A stretch of DNA of 64,000 nt from Verrucomicrobiota bacterium (GTDB taxonomy: Bacteria; Verrucomicrobiota; Lentisphaeria; JABSQK01; JAJFLO01). Below are positions 45,401-60,400 of the stretch, in pieces; the stretch's first letter is position 1; the number at the start of each line of letters is the position of its first letter. Made by a program: the position numbers and the translations under genes. The stretch lies in assembly GCA_021772615.1 (NCBI GenBank), contig JAJFLQ010000029.1, positions 1 through 64,000 of the forward strand. The letters are read 5' to 3'. Under the pieces are notes generated by a model. It was not told the DNA's origin. It saw nothing but the letters and a program-made list of their open reading frames with translations, and ran no database searches.

Positions 45401-48400
45401 ACCTTCATCGTCAATGCCGTCTACGACCACACCCGTTACGTTGCCGGCGACCGGCTCGTATTTGCCGCCGTCGCGACAGACGTGTCGGGCAACACGTCGC
45501 GCAGCTCACAGGTCGTTGTCGACGTGGTCGCCGAAGACATCGCGCCGGTGGCGATCGACATCGTTTTTCCGCGGGACGGTGCGTCGTACTACCACGGTCA
45601 GAGCGTCGATATCTTTACCAGTACGCCGCTTACCGCGCGAATCGTCCACGTGGATTTCTACTTCGACGCGAACCCGCCTGAAACCGAACCGGTCACGACC
45701 GACATGCAAAAGCCGTACCAGTTCGCACATGTGCTGCCGGATGCGGATGAAAACCGGAGTTACGCGATCACCGTTGTCGCCACCGATGTCGACGGCCGCA
45801 CCGCGTCCGATACGATCACGGTCAACGCACTGGTCGACGATATCATCCCCGAGGTCGCGATTCACCACCCGTTCGAATCGTCTCTGCTGATCGAGGGACG
45901 GCCGTTGGAAATCGTCGCGGTCGCCACGGACAACATCGGCGTTGACCGCGTCGCGTTTTTCGCCGACGGCGATCTGATCGGAACCGACGGGACAGGAGAA
46001 TTGGAAGACGCGATTTTCACCCGATTTTCGATGGGATGGACGTTGCCGCTCCTCAATGACGGAGAGAAAGCGCGTGATGTCGTCCTGACGGCACGGGCGT
46101 GGGACAGTAACGAAAATGTCAGCGTCGACTACGACATCACCATAGCGGTCCGTGATGATTCACCGCCGGTTGTCGAGATTATTGAACCGTTTCCAAACCG
46201 CAGTTTTTTTATCGGCCAGACCTTCTCCGTGCAGGCGATTGTGAGCGACGACGTCGGTGTGGACACGGTCACGTTTTATTCCGGCGGCGTCGAGATCGAT
46301 TCACACGCGCTCGCCGGCGCGGTCCAGGAAACCGTCGGCATCGGCAATGTCCCAACACCGGCCGCGGACAATGCAATCATCCGGGTCGAGGTGACGGACA
46401 CGACGGGACAGACGGCCTTCACCGAGATCCCCGTAAACGTCGTACCCGATATCGAACCACCGACGTGCCGCATCACACGGCCGATCAGCGGTCTCGAGGT
46501 GCTCGATACCGATCGTATCCAGATCACCGTCGCCACAAGTGACAATCAGGCCGTGGCCGACATTGAGTTACTCGTGGACGGCGCCTCGCTTGACCCGCCG
46601 CTCTTCCTGACGCGGTCCCCGAAATTTCATACCGAGACCGTGCTCGTGCCGAATTCCGAGACCTTCGGGCAATTGGTCCAGGAAGTCATTCGTTACGAAA
46701 CATTCACCGGATCGTTCGCGATCCCGGACGACGCCGTGAATACCGATCTGGAAATTTCCGCGGCTGCCCGGGACTTCGGCGCGAACCGAACGGTTTCCAT
46801 CCCGATCATCATTCACGTGGTGCCCGACCTTGTACCGCCATTCGTCCGTATTACCGCACCGAAGAGCAGCGATCGCATCTTCGCGACACATCCCGATGCA
46901 GAGGATCCGCGGGTGTTGACAATTGGCGTGGCGGCCACGGACAACGTCCACGTACAGGAGGTCTTTGCAACGGTGCGATTTGGAGATGATGAGCCAATCG
47001 AGCTGAACCAGACCCGGTCCATCGAATTGCCGGTGCTCGAATCGGCCACGACCGTTACGATTACGGCGTCGGCAACGGACGACAACGGCAATCTCGGCAT
47101 AGCCATACCGGTGGCCGTGACCGTGCTGCCCGCACCCGAATCAGATCCCGGAGGAGGAGGAGGAGGTAACGGCGGCGGAGGAAGTGAGCCGGTCGATCAA
47201 CCGCCGACCGTGTCGATCGCGTCGCCTGCGGACGACCGAATATTCTACGAAACCGAGACCTACGGATTCACGGTGAACGCCCGGGACGACCTGGGGGTCG
47301 CTGCGCTCAACGCCTTTCAGTCCGATCTGGAACCGGCAACGCCGGATCCGGTCGGGCACGCGGCGTCCTGGTACTTGCCGGATTACTTCGTGCTGCAATA
47401 TCTCGAGGCGCTGACGGTTAATCAGGCCGACGGCGCACGGGAACTGACGGTGTCGCACGGCCTGTCCGCCTTCGGCAAAAACGTGGTAACAACCGCACTG
47501 ACGCCGGGCGGCCTCGATGCCGACTCCCGCGACTTTGACCTCGTGTTCGACATGTATGCGGGCGCTGTCGGCGCGACCCTCGATTACACCATCGATGCGA
47601 CCATGGAAGATGGATCCGTGGTCGAAGTCGTGACCGATACATTCACGTTTACGACCGACGAACTCAGCGCCGCGACGACGATCGCCCTCCCCTACGACAC
47701 CGTGCAGTTCGCTGTCATTGCCACGCTGCACAAAGGCGGACAGGTGCTGCCCATGCCTGTCGCCGAACTGATCGTTCATCTGGATAACGCGGACGGCGCC
47801 GACATCGACATCGTCACCGATCCGACACATGCCGTTCGGATCATGCCGCAACGTCGAACAGTCACGAACACCGTCCTCGTCCCCGGCGGGCACGTGACCG
47901 ACGCGTTCGACTTTCCCGACGAAATCGTGCCGACGAGCGGCCTTCCCAAACGCCGCTATTATCTTGCCGAAGCCACCGATACGGCCGATACACCGCATAG
48001 TGTATTCACCGAACCGGTTGCCGTGGTCTGGAAAAAGGACTTCGAGGCGCCGCGTATCGCGATCGACCATCCGCCGCGACACACGCTGATCGAGGGCACG
48101 TCGTTGCCGCTGACGCTGACGATGTCCGATCAGATGGGACTGGCGTCGGCCGTGCTGTTCTTTAACGGGCGACGCCATCAGTCGTATGAGCTGAGCGGTC
48201 TCAGCGCGACGTTGCAGGAGGTGATTCCGATTCCCGAAGACGCGGCGGACGACATCTGGCAGTTTCAGGTTGTGGTTTCCGATATTTTCGGCAATACAAC
48301 GCAGTCGCCGCTGCTCGAGTTCGTAATACTTGACGACCAACCGCCGTCGATCAATATCAACCGGGTATCAAACATCTGGTCCGGAGCTACGGCGATCAAT

Positions 48401-51400
48401 GCATACAACGCGGTCTCCGGGATCGAGGTGCTGGAGGGCACCCGTGTTTCATTGGCCATATCCGCGTCCGACGACGTCAATCCCTCGCCCGACGTTCGCG
48501 TGTACATGGGCGATTCCGAGCTGATCCCATCCGGCGGCAGCAGTTATCACTGGGATGTGCCGATCGGCTCGGCGGGCCGGGATTTCACGATCGTGGCAAC
48601 CGCGACCGACGACCGCGGTCAGACCGCCGAGTCGTTTGCGTTTCTGCGTGCGGTCAATGACCTTGCACCGTTCGTCACCATGGTGGCGCCGGGAATTGAC
48701 CAACCACTGACGGCAGGGCGGCTGCTGGTTCGCATGCGCGCCGTTGCGGTCGACAACATTGATGTCAGCACGATCCGCTTCTACATCAACGATCAGGAAT
48801 TCGCCCGACGGACCAACCTGGCGACGGTGCAGGTCAACGTCGAACAGGCGCCGGTGCCGTTCGACCAGGCGACCACCCTGGGTATCGCCGAGTTCCCCGA
48901 GGAATACCAGTCGGTTGCCGCCGACGGCTATCGTGTCGTCAGTGCGTCATCCGACATCCGCATCCCGGTAGGGCTTCTCGACGACGTGACCGAGGTGAAG
49001 ATGGGCGTTCGCGTCGAGGACAATTTCGGCAACGCATATTACGATTTTCGCATGGTCCAGGTGACCCCGGACAATTTGCGGCCGCGGATCCGTTTTATCG
49101 CGCCGGCGCTTGATCGCGATTTTATCGAAGGCACGGCGATGAACATGGCAATGTCCGCAGGTGACGACAGCTATGTACGCGAGGTGAGGATCTGGAATCA
49201 TGTTGTGGTCCCGGACCTGGAATCCCAGGACTTCATCGCCGACGGCGCCGAGTTGTTGTATTCAAATTCGCGATTTCCGCTGAATGATCATGCAATCGCC
49301 TCGACGAACCTGGTGGATATACCGGAAATCGAATTCGAGGTGCGCCTGCCGACCCTGGCGGAATTGGGCATTACCGATGTCGAGCGCGTCCCGTTTAACC
49401 AGTTTACCGGGGGCACCCGGGAACGGGTGTACTACGGTGCCGAGGTCACTGATGCATCGGGCAACGTCACGCGAGGGTGGTCGTTCTACAGTATCATCAC
49501 CGACAACGCCCCGATAATCGACCTGCTTACGCCGCTTCCGAATTCCTATTACCCCGAGGGCTCGCTGGTGCCGATTCATGCGCAGGTAGCCGACGATGTC
49601 TTTGTCGACTCGGTCGACTTTATCATCAACGGTGAGATCCGGCACACGGATACAACAGCGCCGTTCAACTGGGCATACCAGGTTCCCGCCGAGATCGGCG
49701 ACGACACGTTCACCGTAGCCGCGCGTGCGGTCGACAGTTTCGGCAACGTCAGCAATGAGCCGGAGATCATCGTTCATACCCGCAATGACTATCCGCCGAC
49801 CGTGTCGATCAGTAACCCGACCAACGGCCGGCAACTCTACGAAGGTCGCGACCTGCTGATCCAGGCATCGGCGGGCGACGACATCGCCGTGACGTCGGTC
49901 ACGTTTATGATCGACGGCGTGCCTGTGCTGACCGACCTGTCGTACCCGTATGAAATGTCGTGGAACGTGCCCTTTGATCGCGTCGGCACGTCCGTGATCA
50001 TCGGTGCGTCCGCGGTCGATACCGCCGGGCAGGTCACACTGTCCGATCAGAACCGTGTCCACATCATACGCGACGACGAGGCGCCAACCGTTGCCATTGA
50101 GGAACCAGCGGATTTCTCGGGAATCATTGCCGGCAATTCGGTTGAGGTGCGCGCCACTGCGCTTGATAACGTCTTCGTGTCATCGGTAGCCTTCTATCTC
50201 AACAACAGCCCGGCGCCGTTTCACGTGAATCTGGCGGCGCCGTACGCCTTTACATTGCCGATTCCGCCGGAGGCCGAAGGGCAGGCGTGGACCATCACCG
50301 CGATCGCGACCGATACCGCCGGGAACGACTCCGAACCGCGTACGGTCACGGTTAACGTGGTGCGCGACCTGCCGCCGGTGGTATCGCTGTTGGCGCCGCC
50401 GGAGACGGGTGCGTCCGTCGTCGAGGGCGAGATCTACGTGGTATCCGCGATTGCCGACGACGACATCGACGTGGTCTATACCGAATTCTTCATCGACGAC
50501 CGCTCGGTTGCGGTCGATTACGTGTTGCCGTATAATTTCCCCTTCGAGGTTCCGCTCGACGCGGACGGCAATGTGTATCGCATCCACGCCGTAGCTGTGG
50601 ACACGTCGGGACAGGAAACGGCCACCCCGATCCACGAGCTGTCGGTCGTTGCCGATCAGCCGCCAAGCGTGGAACTCGACCTGCCGTTCCCGGGCACACT
50701 GGTATTTGACGGCGATGTCGTGCCGCTCCAGGCCCACGCCGTCGACGACATCGGGATCGAGCGCGTGGCATTCTACGTCAACGGCCGGCCGACGGACGTC
50801 ACGTTCAACAGCGGCGGCCAACTGGGTGAGTTCGATGCCGACGCCGTGTTCCGCGGCGAATTCATCGCGCCGGTCGGGTCCGAGGGAAATCTGTTCGAAA
50901 TCTATGCGGTCGCGTACGACACACGCGGGCATGTCGCCCGATCGGAGAGCGTACGAATCGGAAAAATCCGGGACACGACGCCGCCGGAGATTACGTTGTT
51001 CTACCCCGCCGACGGTGAGATCGTGACCGAGGGCGTCGATATCGAGGTCAAGGCCAACGTCGTCGACCTCACCGGTGTCGATGAAGTGACGTTCTTCGTC
51101 GACGATGAGCCCGTGTTCACCGACTACGCACCTGCGCCCGACGATACCGTCACGCCCTACGGCATGCGCTTCAAGGTGCCGGTCGGCCGCGCCGGTGAGT
51201 TTGTCCGATTCCGCGCCCAGGCCGTCGATCCGTCGGGTAATATCGGGTTTTCACAGGAGGTCGAGATTGAACTCGGCATGGCCACTTTGGGTTCACTGGT
51301 CCAAACCAGTCAAGCGCGAAAACCTATTCCGACAATCGATGTTCAGCAGCGTGGGAGCCTGACCTATACCGTGACCAACACCACGATCGGCGGCAAGAAG

Positions 51401-54400
51401 GCGTGGCTTCTGGACATTGTCGATACCGTGTCCAGGCCGGCCGTGCCCCGGATTCTCGGGACTGCGACGCAGATCGGGTTTGGTCACGCTGCAGGCATGC
51501 ATATCGACGAGAATGAAAAGGCATATGTGCTTGGCGTTGCCAACAACGACACGTCCTACATCGGCATCGTCGATATCGCCGATCCATTTCGTCCGGCCGT
51601 CGTGAGCACCACATCAATTCCGTTGCAGGAAGGCCGCGATATCGCCGCGGCCGATTCCATGGTAGTAGTCGCCAACGGCGCGGCAGGTCTCGAGATTCTT
51701 GACGCCCGCGATCCGCTCAACGTGCTGCGGATCCAGTCGGTGTTCCTGGACGGTGACGCCAATGCGGTCGAGATTCGTGGCGGCCTGGCCTATGTTGCCG
51801 CCGGTCGCGAGGGCATACATATCATCGACATTACGCGCCCGTTCATGCCGGCAATCGGCAACATCGACACGTTCGGGATCGCCGTCGACATCGACCTGCG
51901 CGGCGACTTTCTGTACGTGGCCGGGGAATCCATCGAGACCTTCGCGACACCTGGATCGGCGCTCACGGTCATCGACGTGTCGGCGCCCGACGATCCGTTG
52001 ATTGTCGCGCGAATGGATGCGGGCATACAACGACGCGATCACAAGAGCGGCGGCGCCCAGGCGATTCACGTCCTGGACACGATCGGCCTGTTGACGACCG
52101 AAGTACGCGACCAGGACGGTGAATATGTGAAGGGTCTGCTGCGCGTCGTTGACCTGAGCGATCCCAGTCAGCCCACCGTGATGATGAGCGCCAATCTGCC
52201 ATACAACGGTGCGGCGATTTCGATGGCGGCCGGCAACGTACTCATTGCCGACGGCGCCGGCGGCCTGCGAGTCATCCCGCAGCAGTACTTCGGTATCGTC
52301 GCCGTGGCTCCGGATAACGGTGCGGAATTGCCGCGTCCCGGCGATCCGGTAACAGTGACCTTCAGCAATGTCATCCACCCCGATGCGCTGTTTGGGCCGG
52401 TCATGAACACCGCACCGGATGTCCTGCGGGTGAGCAAGGTTGACGCCGGCGGTCTCGCTCCGGTCGCGGGAGAATGGATCCGCGACGGCCTCCGCGTTCA
52501 CTTTCTGAGCGCCGACGCATTCAGTCCGCACGCTCTCTACCAGATCGACGTTGCCGCCGATATACGCGACCTTGGAGGTCACACACTTGGCGTCCCGTTT
52601 ATCAGCCGTTTCTTTACCGGCAGCGGCGTACCGGAGGCCGTACCGCGCATCGACACATTCGACAATCATTATATACAAATCGATGAGAATGCACCGATAA
52701 CGATTACAGGAAGACATTTCGACGTCATCGATCAGGTGCTGATCGGCGGAGAAGTGGCGGAGATTCTCCGCCGCAGCAGCACCGAGCTGAAAATTGTGCC
52801 GCCGCTGAATTTTCCGGGCATGGCCGCCATTGAATTCATTACGTTGGGTGAACGTCGGCATATTGTACATAACGCCTTTGTGTATCTGGAAGAAGTCGAC
52901 GTGTCGTTCCTGACCCCGGCGATCGGGCGCCTGGCCGGGTTCGACCGCATCGAGGTCGTCGGCGCCGGATTCCACCCCGGAATCGACTGCACCATCGACG
53001 GCGTTCCCGTCTCGGACATCAAACTGATCAGTCCGGTTCGATTCGAATGCACGACGCCGCCGGGTGATTTCGGTCTGGCCGACGTCATCGTCTTCGACGA
53101 CACGCGGGCGGCGGCGCTCGACGACGGATTCCTGTACAGCCGTCTCGACGTCAAATTTGTGATGGAACACCTGACCTCTCCGGATCCGGGCGATACCACG
53201 CGGCTGTCGCCGGTGTATACGGCCGATTTCGCAATCCACGACGACCTGCTCTACGCCGCGATCAGCGGCGCCTTCGGCGCACTCGCGATCGTCGACCTGC
53301 CGACCGGCGCGATCACCAACGACAACGCCCCGATCATTCTCAAACAGGTCGACCTGCCCGGCGACCTGAGGCCGGAAACGATTGACATCACCACCATCGA
53401 CGACCGGCTTTTCGCCGTGATCGGCGTCAGCACGTCGGCGTCGTCAGATCCCGGCGCGCCGCTGTCGGACAAGGGCGGGCTGATCCTGGTCGACGTGACC
53501 GATCCGACCAACCCCGAAATCTTCGAAGACGGCGCGCCGCAGAATGAAGGCAAGGGCCGCGCCTACCTCGACGGAATCCCGACGGCGATGGCGTTTATCG
53601 GATCCTTCGCCCTCGTCGGCACCGAGGCCGACGGTCTCTACGGCGTCGACGTCTCGACGCCGGAGACGCCGCTGGTCGTGAATCATCAGGCTCAGTTTAT
53701 CCTCAACGGCCAGGCGCGGACGCCGCATATCCATGCCATCACCCGCCGCGACGGGCTGGTGTGGCTGGCGACCGCGAGCGGGTTGATCGTCGTCGACCCG
53801 CGAACCGCCGCATTCACGCCGGTGCACTATCATCCGTCGCTCCGCGGTGATCTCGATGTCCGCGGCGAACTCGGATTCTTCGCACCCGGCGGGGGCCCCG
53901 TCATTTTTGCGGATATCCATCCAGTGCACGCGGCGAGGTCCCTGAGTCATATCGACCCCAATGTTTTCACCAATGATGCCGCGACGAATCCGCTGCTCGT
54001 CGGCAACCTCGGCCTTGCCGGTTACGGCGGTGCGCTCGGCGTGATCAACGCGGCGGACCCGGGATTTCCACGACTGTTTGATGCCGTGTCGGTGGCTACT
54101 CCGGACGGCGAATTTTCGGCCAACGCGATCTACGATATCGCGATCCACGGTCATACCGCCATCGTCAGCGCCGTGAGGGAAAAACCGCTGCCGAACAATC
54201 AGGTTGTTATCGAAGCCGCCGCTCTGGCCTTTGTGCCGCTCCCGATTCCCAACGTCATCGAGATCCTGCCCGAACGCCTCACAACCGCGGCGCCGCTGGA
54301 TACCCACGTCGAGATCACCGTGTCCGAACCGGTGGTCGCGGCAACGGTCACGCCGGAGTCGTTCCAGTTGTACAGCCCGGTGGGATCGGGAACGGGAATG

Positions 54401-57400
54401 TACATCGACGGAACGATTACGGTCCTCGACCCGCACGTCATAGAGGACGAGCTGAGCGGCATGCCGCTCGCGGCAGGTACCCGATTCCGCTTTGATCCGG
54501 TCGACGACCTGAGCGCGGGCAAGGAGTATCGGGTCATATTGACCGACGCGATTATCAGCGCGATATCCGAATTTCCGTTGGTCGCGCCCGTAGAATCGAC
54601 ATTCGTTACCACACTCGGCGATACCCGAAGGCCGGTGATAACAGAGATCGCACCGAATTCAGGACTGGTCACCGGAGGCGTGATGGTCACCATCAACGGA
54701 ACAGACTTTGATGCCAGTGCCCAGGTGCTGCTGGGCGGCGTCGGCGTCGATGACGAAATGGTGAACGGCGACGGCAGTTCGATCACGTTCGTATTGCCCC
54801 CGAATAACGCCGGCCAGGTTGCCGTAGAAGTCGTCAACAGCAATGGCCTCGGCGCCATAGTCTTCAGCGGTTTCCTCTACCAGGAGCCCTTTCGCCTGCT
54901 GAGTGTGTCGCCGAATTTCGGACCGACCGACGGTGGTACCGAAGTCATCATCGACGGCACGGGATTTGACGTCAGCGGGGATATCGATGTGTACTTCGAC
55001 GCGGAACCGGTGACCTTCCTGCAGGTTCTATCGGCGAACAAAATCAAGGTATCGACGCCCGACGGTCTTCTCGGCGAAGCGGATATCCGCGTCGTGAACC
55101 ACGCCGGCGATCCCGACGCGGAGACGCTGGTTCTCGAAGACGCCTTTCTCTACGCACAGAACACCGACGTCACCATCGCCGCGGGATTCAATCACGACTG
55201 GGCGATCGAGCCGTTACTGAACGTCGCTTTCATGCCCGGGCTGGTAAAGCGTTGTCTTGAGTGCCCGCTGGAATTTGCCCTGCGGGTGATCGACCTCAAT
55301 CTGCCCTCGGAACTAAACTTCGACCGGCGCACGAATCTCGACCAGACGATCAGCCAGCTGATCTTCGATGTGGCCGGGCAGAAGAAGCTGGGCGGCATCA
55401 CGTTGCTGCCGCGACGCGACCTGGTGCTGATATCGAGCAACACGACACTGTACATCATCGACGCCGGCGATCTCAACAACATGCGCCTGCTCGCCAAGCA
55501 TCCGCTGGAGAGCGATCAGGGCGGCGGCATCGCGGCCGCCGGGAATACGGTGTACGTAGCCGCCGGCAGCGACGGAGTGAAGATCTTCAACATCCACTTC
55601 CCGACCCGCCCGTTTCTCATGGACAGTTTTCAGACCCATCGCCCGGCGCTCGACGTGACCCTGGTCGACAACCAGGCGCTGCTCGTCCGTGAGGGCGTGA
55701 TCGCCAATGGGTTTTATCCCTATCGCACCGGAATCCAGCCCAATACCGGCTATGTCGAGATCGTCGACGTGGTCAGCTCGGAGCACGAGCCCTTGAGCGG
55801 GTTCCCAATCAATTTCGAGCGGACACGGATTGTCGACAACGACGTGTACTTTATCTCGGCCGCGGAAGGCATCACGAAATATTCGCTTGCCGATCTAAGT
55901 CAACCGCAACTCCTCGGCGCGGCGCCGCAGCTTGCACCAGTCAGCGATTTCGACATCGCCCATGACGTCGGCTACCTCGGCGGGGGCGCGCGCGGCATCA
56001 CCTACGTCGACATGGCCGATGTCGACTCGGCGCAGATCTTCGCCACCGCGCTGAATCCGACCACCGCCGGGATGACGCTGATCGAGCAGAGCGGCGGCAC
56101 CGTGTACGCACTCTTCGGCGGCACGATTCAGGTGCTGCGAACACAGCGTTTCGGCGTTCATTCCAACTACCCGGTTCAGAGTCAATTGGTCCGCGTGGAT
56201 ATCGACCAAATCAAAGTCGACTTTACGCAGAACCTGGACACCGCAGCGTTTACCGGGTCGTCCTTCCGCCTGGTCAACGCATCGAACGGCGACGACGCGT
56301 TCACGGATTATGCCATCGACGCCGTCGGCAATACGGTCATTGCGACGCTGCATTCACCGCTCGATGTGGATAGTCAATACCGTGTTGACGTCGCCGCCGA
56401 CATTGTCGACATCTTCGGCATGACGTTACTCGACGACGTCTCGTGGACATTTCGAACCGCCACGCTGATTGACGCCGTGAAGCCCGAGATCCTGGATATC
56501 TATCCCGGGTTTGCGCCGATGGCCGGCGGCACTCGCCTGACCATCGTCGGCAACTTCTTCGAGCAGGGCATGGCTGTGGATATCGGCGGCGTACGCTCGC
56601 CGATCTTCGAACTGCGCGGCCGGGTGACCGACAACAACCAAAACTTCTTCACCGTGGCCAAGGTCGTCGTTCCGGGGTCCGCACGGGGGATGGCCGAAGT
56701 GCGCGTGATCAATCCCGGCGGTCTGTGGGATGCGTGGCTCGGCGGCGTGCAGTACTTCGCGCCGCTTCGCATCGATTCGGTAATGCCGGTGTTCGCGAAC
56801 CCAAGAGGCGGTACCGAGATCACGGTTCTCGGCGACGGCTTTATTCCCGGCAACACGGTAGAACCCGGTACGGTAATCGACATCGACGGCATACCGGTGT
56901 CGAATCTCAAGGTGCACACGCCGTTCCGGGTGACGGCGACGCTACCGGGCGGACCGTTCGGGCCCGCGAACCTGATCGTCACCAATCCCGGTTTTGAAAC
57001 GCCGGGCTTCGATCGCGTGGTGTTATTCGATGCGATCCGTTACGGACTGCGGCATATCGGCGCGGCGCAATTCACACACGCGAAACCGAAGTTCATGGTT
57101 CGCGACGAGCTGAACTTTGGCAAACTGCTGTACGCGGCCGGCGGACATTACAACGACGGCAACTCCTTCAGCTACCCGACCAACCTCCCGGAACCGTACG
57201 AGGAATTGCTCGCGAGTTATTACGCGGTTGGTTTCGACGTCTCCGACCCGACCGACCCGATACCGGCCGTCGGCCGCACGTCGGTGCTGTCGCAGAACGA
57301 GCTGAACCGGATCCGCGATCGTCTCGATAACGGTCAATCCGTTGGCGATCCGCGTAAGGCTCCGGACTCCCGCGCCCTCGCGGTTGCCGAGGTCACCGAC

Positions 57401-60400
57401 ATCCACGGCGCCGCACGGCGACTGCTGCTCGTGGCCAACGGCAAGCTCGGCCTGACCGTGATGGATATTGACGATCCCCAGGCGATGACGGTACTCGCCA
57501 GCCAACGCGGCAGCGGCCTCGGCGCCAACGTCACGGCACTGGACAATCTCGCCCTGGTCTCCTCGAGCGGCGACGGCGGTCAGGGGATCGATGTGTTCGA
57601 TCTCTCCGATCCCGACGATCCGGTGTACCTCGAAACCCTGGCGTTCGGCGGCGGCGGCGCGCAGGTGCACCGCGGCAAGCTCTACGTCATGACGACCAGG
57701 GTGAATGAGCCCAATTATGGCTGTCCGCAGGAAATGCGTCACCCGGCGCCGCGATTCGTCGGGACCTTTGGAGATTTCGCCCGTTGTGATGGGCCTCTCG
57801 CGTCATGCTGCAATCCCCCGGAGTACGGCGGGGGCACAATCTCCGTAGTTGACCTCGAACACCCCGGTCGCCCGGTGTTGACCACTCTAAACACCGCGGG
57901 CGCGGCGCACGACTTCAGCATCAGCGGCGATCTCCTGGCGGTAGCCGCGGACACCGCCGGATTTTATCTTTTCGACATCAGCGATCCGGAGCTGCCGCGG
58001 ATGCTCTCGCATACGCCGCTGCCGGACGATCGCGTCGCGGCGGTGCCGGGAAATTACTACCGCATTGAGATCCGCGGTTCCCTGGTGTTTATCGCGGCGC
58101 AAGAAGGCGGGATTCAAATCTACGACATCAACGATCCCACCGCGCCCGTCCTCGTCAGTGCCGGCAACGAGGAGATGGCGCTTGACGTCGAACTGGTCGA
58201 GGACTCCGTGGTATCGACAGCGGACAACGGCATCGACGTATTCGCCACGCCGTTTACGTCGGTCATCAACGTGTTTCCGGGACGTGATGCCGAGCGGGCG
58301 CCGCCGGATTCCGTCGTGACCATCCATTTTTCGCGCAACATCCATGCGCCGAACCTCAGGCTCGGCGACAACATTCGGGTGCTCGACCGGGACGGCGAGG
58401 TTGTCGCCGGCACGCTGCTTTACCCCGACACGGGCACCGGAACGTTTATCGTGCAGTTCGCACCCGACGGCCCGTTGGCATTCAGCGTCGACACATTGAC
58501 CGAGTCCGATTTTGACCAGCTCGACGCCGGCGACGCGATCCCGGACGTGGTGTCGCACGCCCTGGCGTCGCACGGCGTCGCGACCGGCGACACGACGAGA
58601 CTGGTAACCGGCGAGTCCGGCGACAAGTGGTTGATCGTGGTCGGCGACGACATCGTGCCGGACGACATCGTCGTGCTGCGTCGCGACGGCGGCATCCTCG
58701 ATGTCTTCGCGAGTGCGTTCGTCCCGGGTGAACAATACCGGATCGAGCTGACCACGGGCATCACCGACGAAGAAGGCGGACGCCTGCCGGCGCCGGTAAG
58801 CCAGACATTCTCGGTCGCGCCGGCAGGCTCGATGCAGCCCGATGTCGAGCGGCTGTCGTCACGCTATCTCGCGATGGCGGGCGGCGAAACCGTTACCGTT
58901 TTCGGCAGCGGCTTCGAACCCGGCCTGTCCGTCACGATCGCGGGCGCGGACGCCGACATCGTTGACAACACCGTGACGCCGACGTCGTTCGAGATCGTGA
59001 CGCCGACGTTCGCCACGACCGGGCTGTCGACGCTGGACGTACTCAATCCCAGCGGCCTGCGCGACATACGTTTCGGCAAATTCATCGTGATCGCGTCGCT
59101 GGAGCACGTCGACCTGGCAATGAGCCGCGACGCCGGCGCGGTCGAGGGCGGCGAAGAATTCTCGATCACCACGTCGGACCTGGCGCTCGTGCCGGGCACG
59201 CGCGTCGAGTTCCGCGGCGACGCCTTTTTCCGCCTCGGCGGTACCGGCGTCGGCGGCGCCGCGGACCTGGTTGATCTTGATATCACCTCGCTGAAGCATC
59301 TTTCGGGCTTCGTGCCCCGGGCCGATTTCCCGGGTTTCGTCGATGTCGTCGTGATTTCACCGAACGGCATTGAACGCGTCGTCGGGTCGTATTCGTACGT
59401 GCTGCGTCAGGACCCGGATATCGCGATCGGCGTATCCGGACAGTCGATGCGGATCGTGGACGACCGGGTCATGCTGGTCGGTTCGGAATTAAACCTGGTC
59501 GATATCAGCATTCCGGTGCGGCCGATCCGGGAGACGCGCGTGCCGCTGGACGACGACGGCCGGGACGTCTTCGTGCTCGACGACATGGCGATCGTGGCGG
59601 CCGGCAGCCGCGGTCTCGAGATCATTGACATTCATGATCGCGACAACGGTTTCCTCGTCGACAGCGCCGCCGTCTTCGGCGAAGCGGTCGGCACCGATTT
59701 CTTCGACGACCGGCTGTACGTCGCGGTCGCCAATCGCTTCAGCCCGGACGATTCGCTGGTCCAGGTGATTGACCCGCGGACACCGCGTCTGCGGACCGTC
59801 CGCGATCTTGGCGTCAGCGGCGCGCCGTTGGACATCTACCAGGCGAATGGTCTGCTGCATCTCGCGGTAAACCGGGATGCGCAGCTGTGGCTGATTGCGA
59901 TCGACCCGTTCACGGGCGACGAGATCTCGGGCTTTGCCCTCGACCCGTCGCATTACGACGCTGTCCCGGATCACATGTCGCTGGTCGTGCGCGGCGGTCT
60001 CGCGTTGATCAATATCGGCTCGCGAATCCTGGTCGTCGATCTGGCGGCCGAGCGCGTTCGGTTCTATGCCGAGATCGCCGGTTCGGTGTCCGCATTCGAC
60101 TACTATCGCGGCGTGCTGTACGTGCATCACGGCGGCGTCCTGACGCCGTTCTCGATTCCGATTCTGAACATCGAAGGATTCAGCCCCGGCGCCGGCGAGA
60201 TCGCGTTGCGCGATCAGGCGATCCGGATCGACTTCTCCCGGCCGGTCAACCCGTACACCGTCACCGAAGACGTCAACGGCAACGGCGTCCTCGATCTCGC
60301 CGAGGACCTCAACGGCAACAACATGATCGATCCCGGCGAGGACCGGAACGGCAACGGCACGCTCGACCTGACCGAAGACATCAACGGCAACGGCATCCTC

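Noticed and set aside
47148-47170. GGA triplet run as a phase-variation tract
   Set aside because: It is a 3-nt repeat in frame; length changes would only alter a Gly linker, not switch expression.
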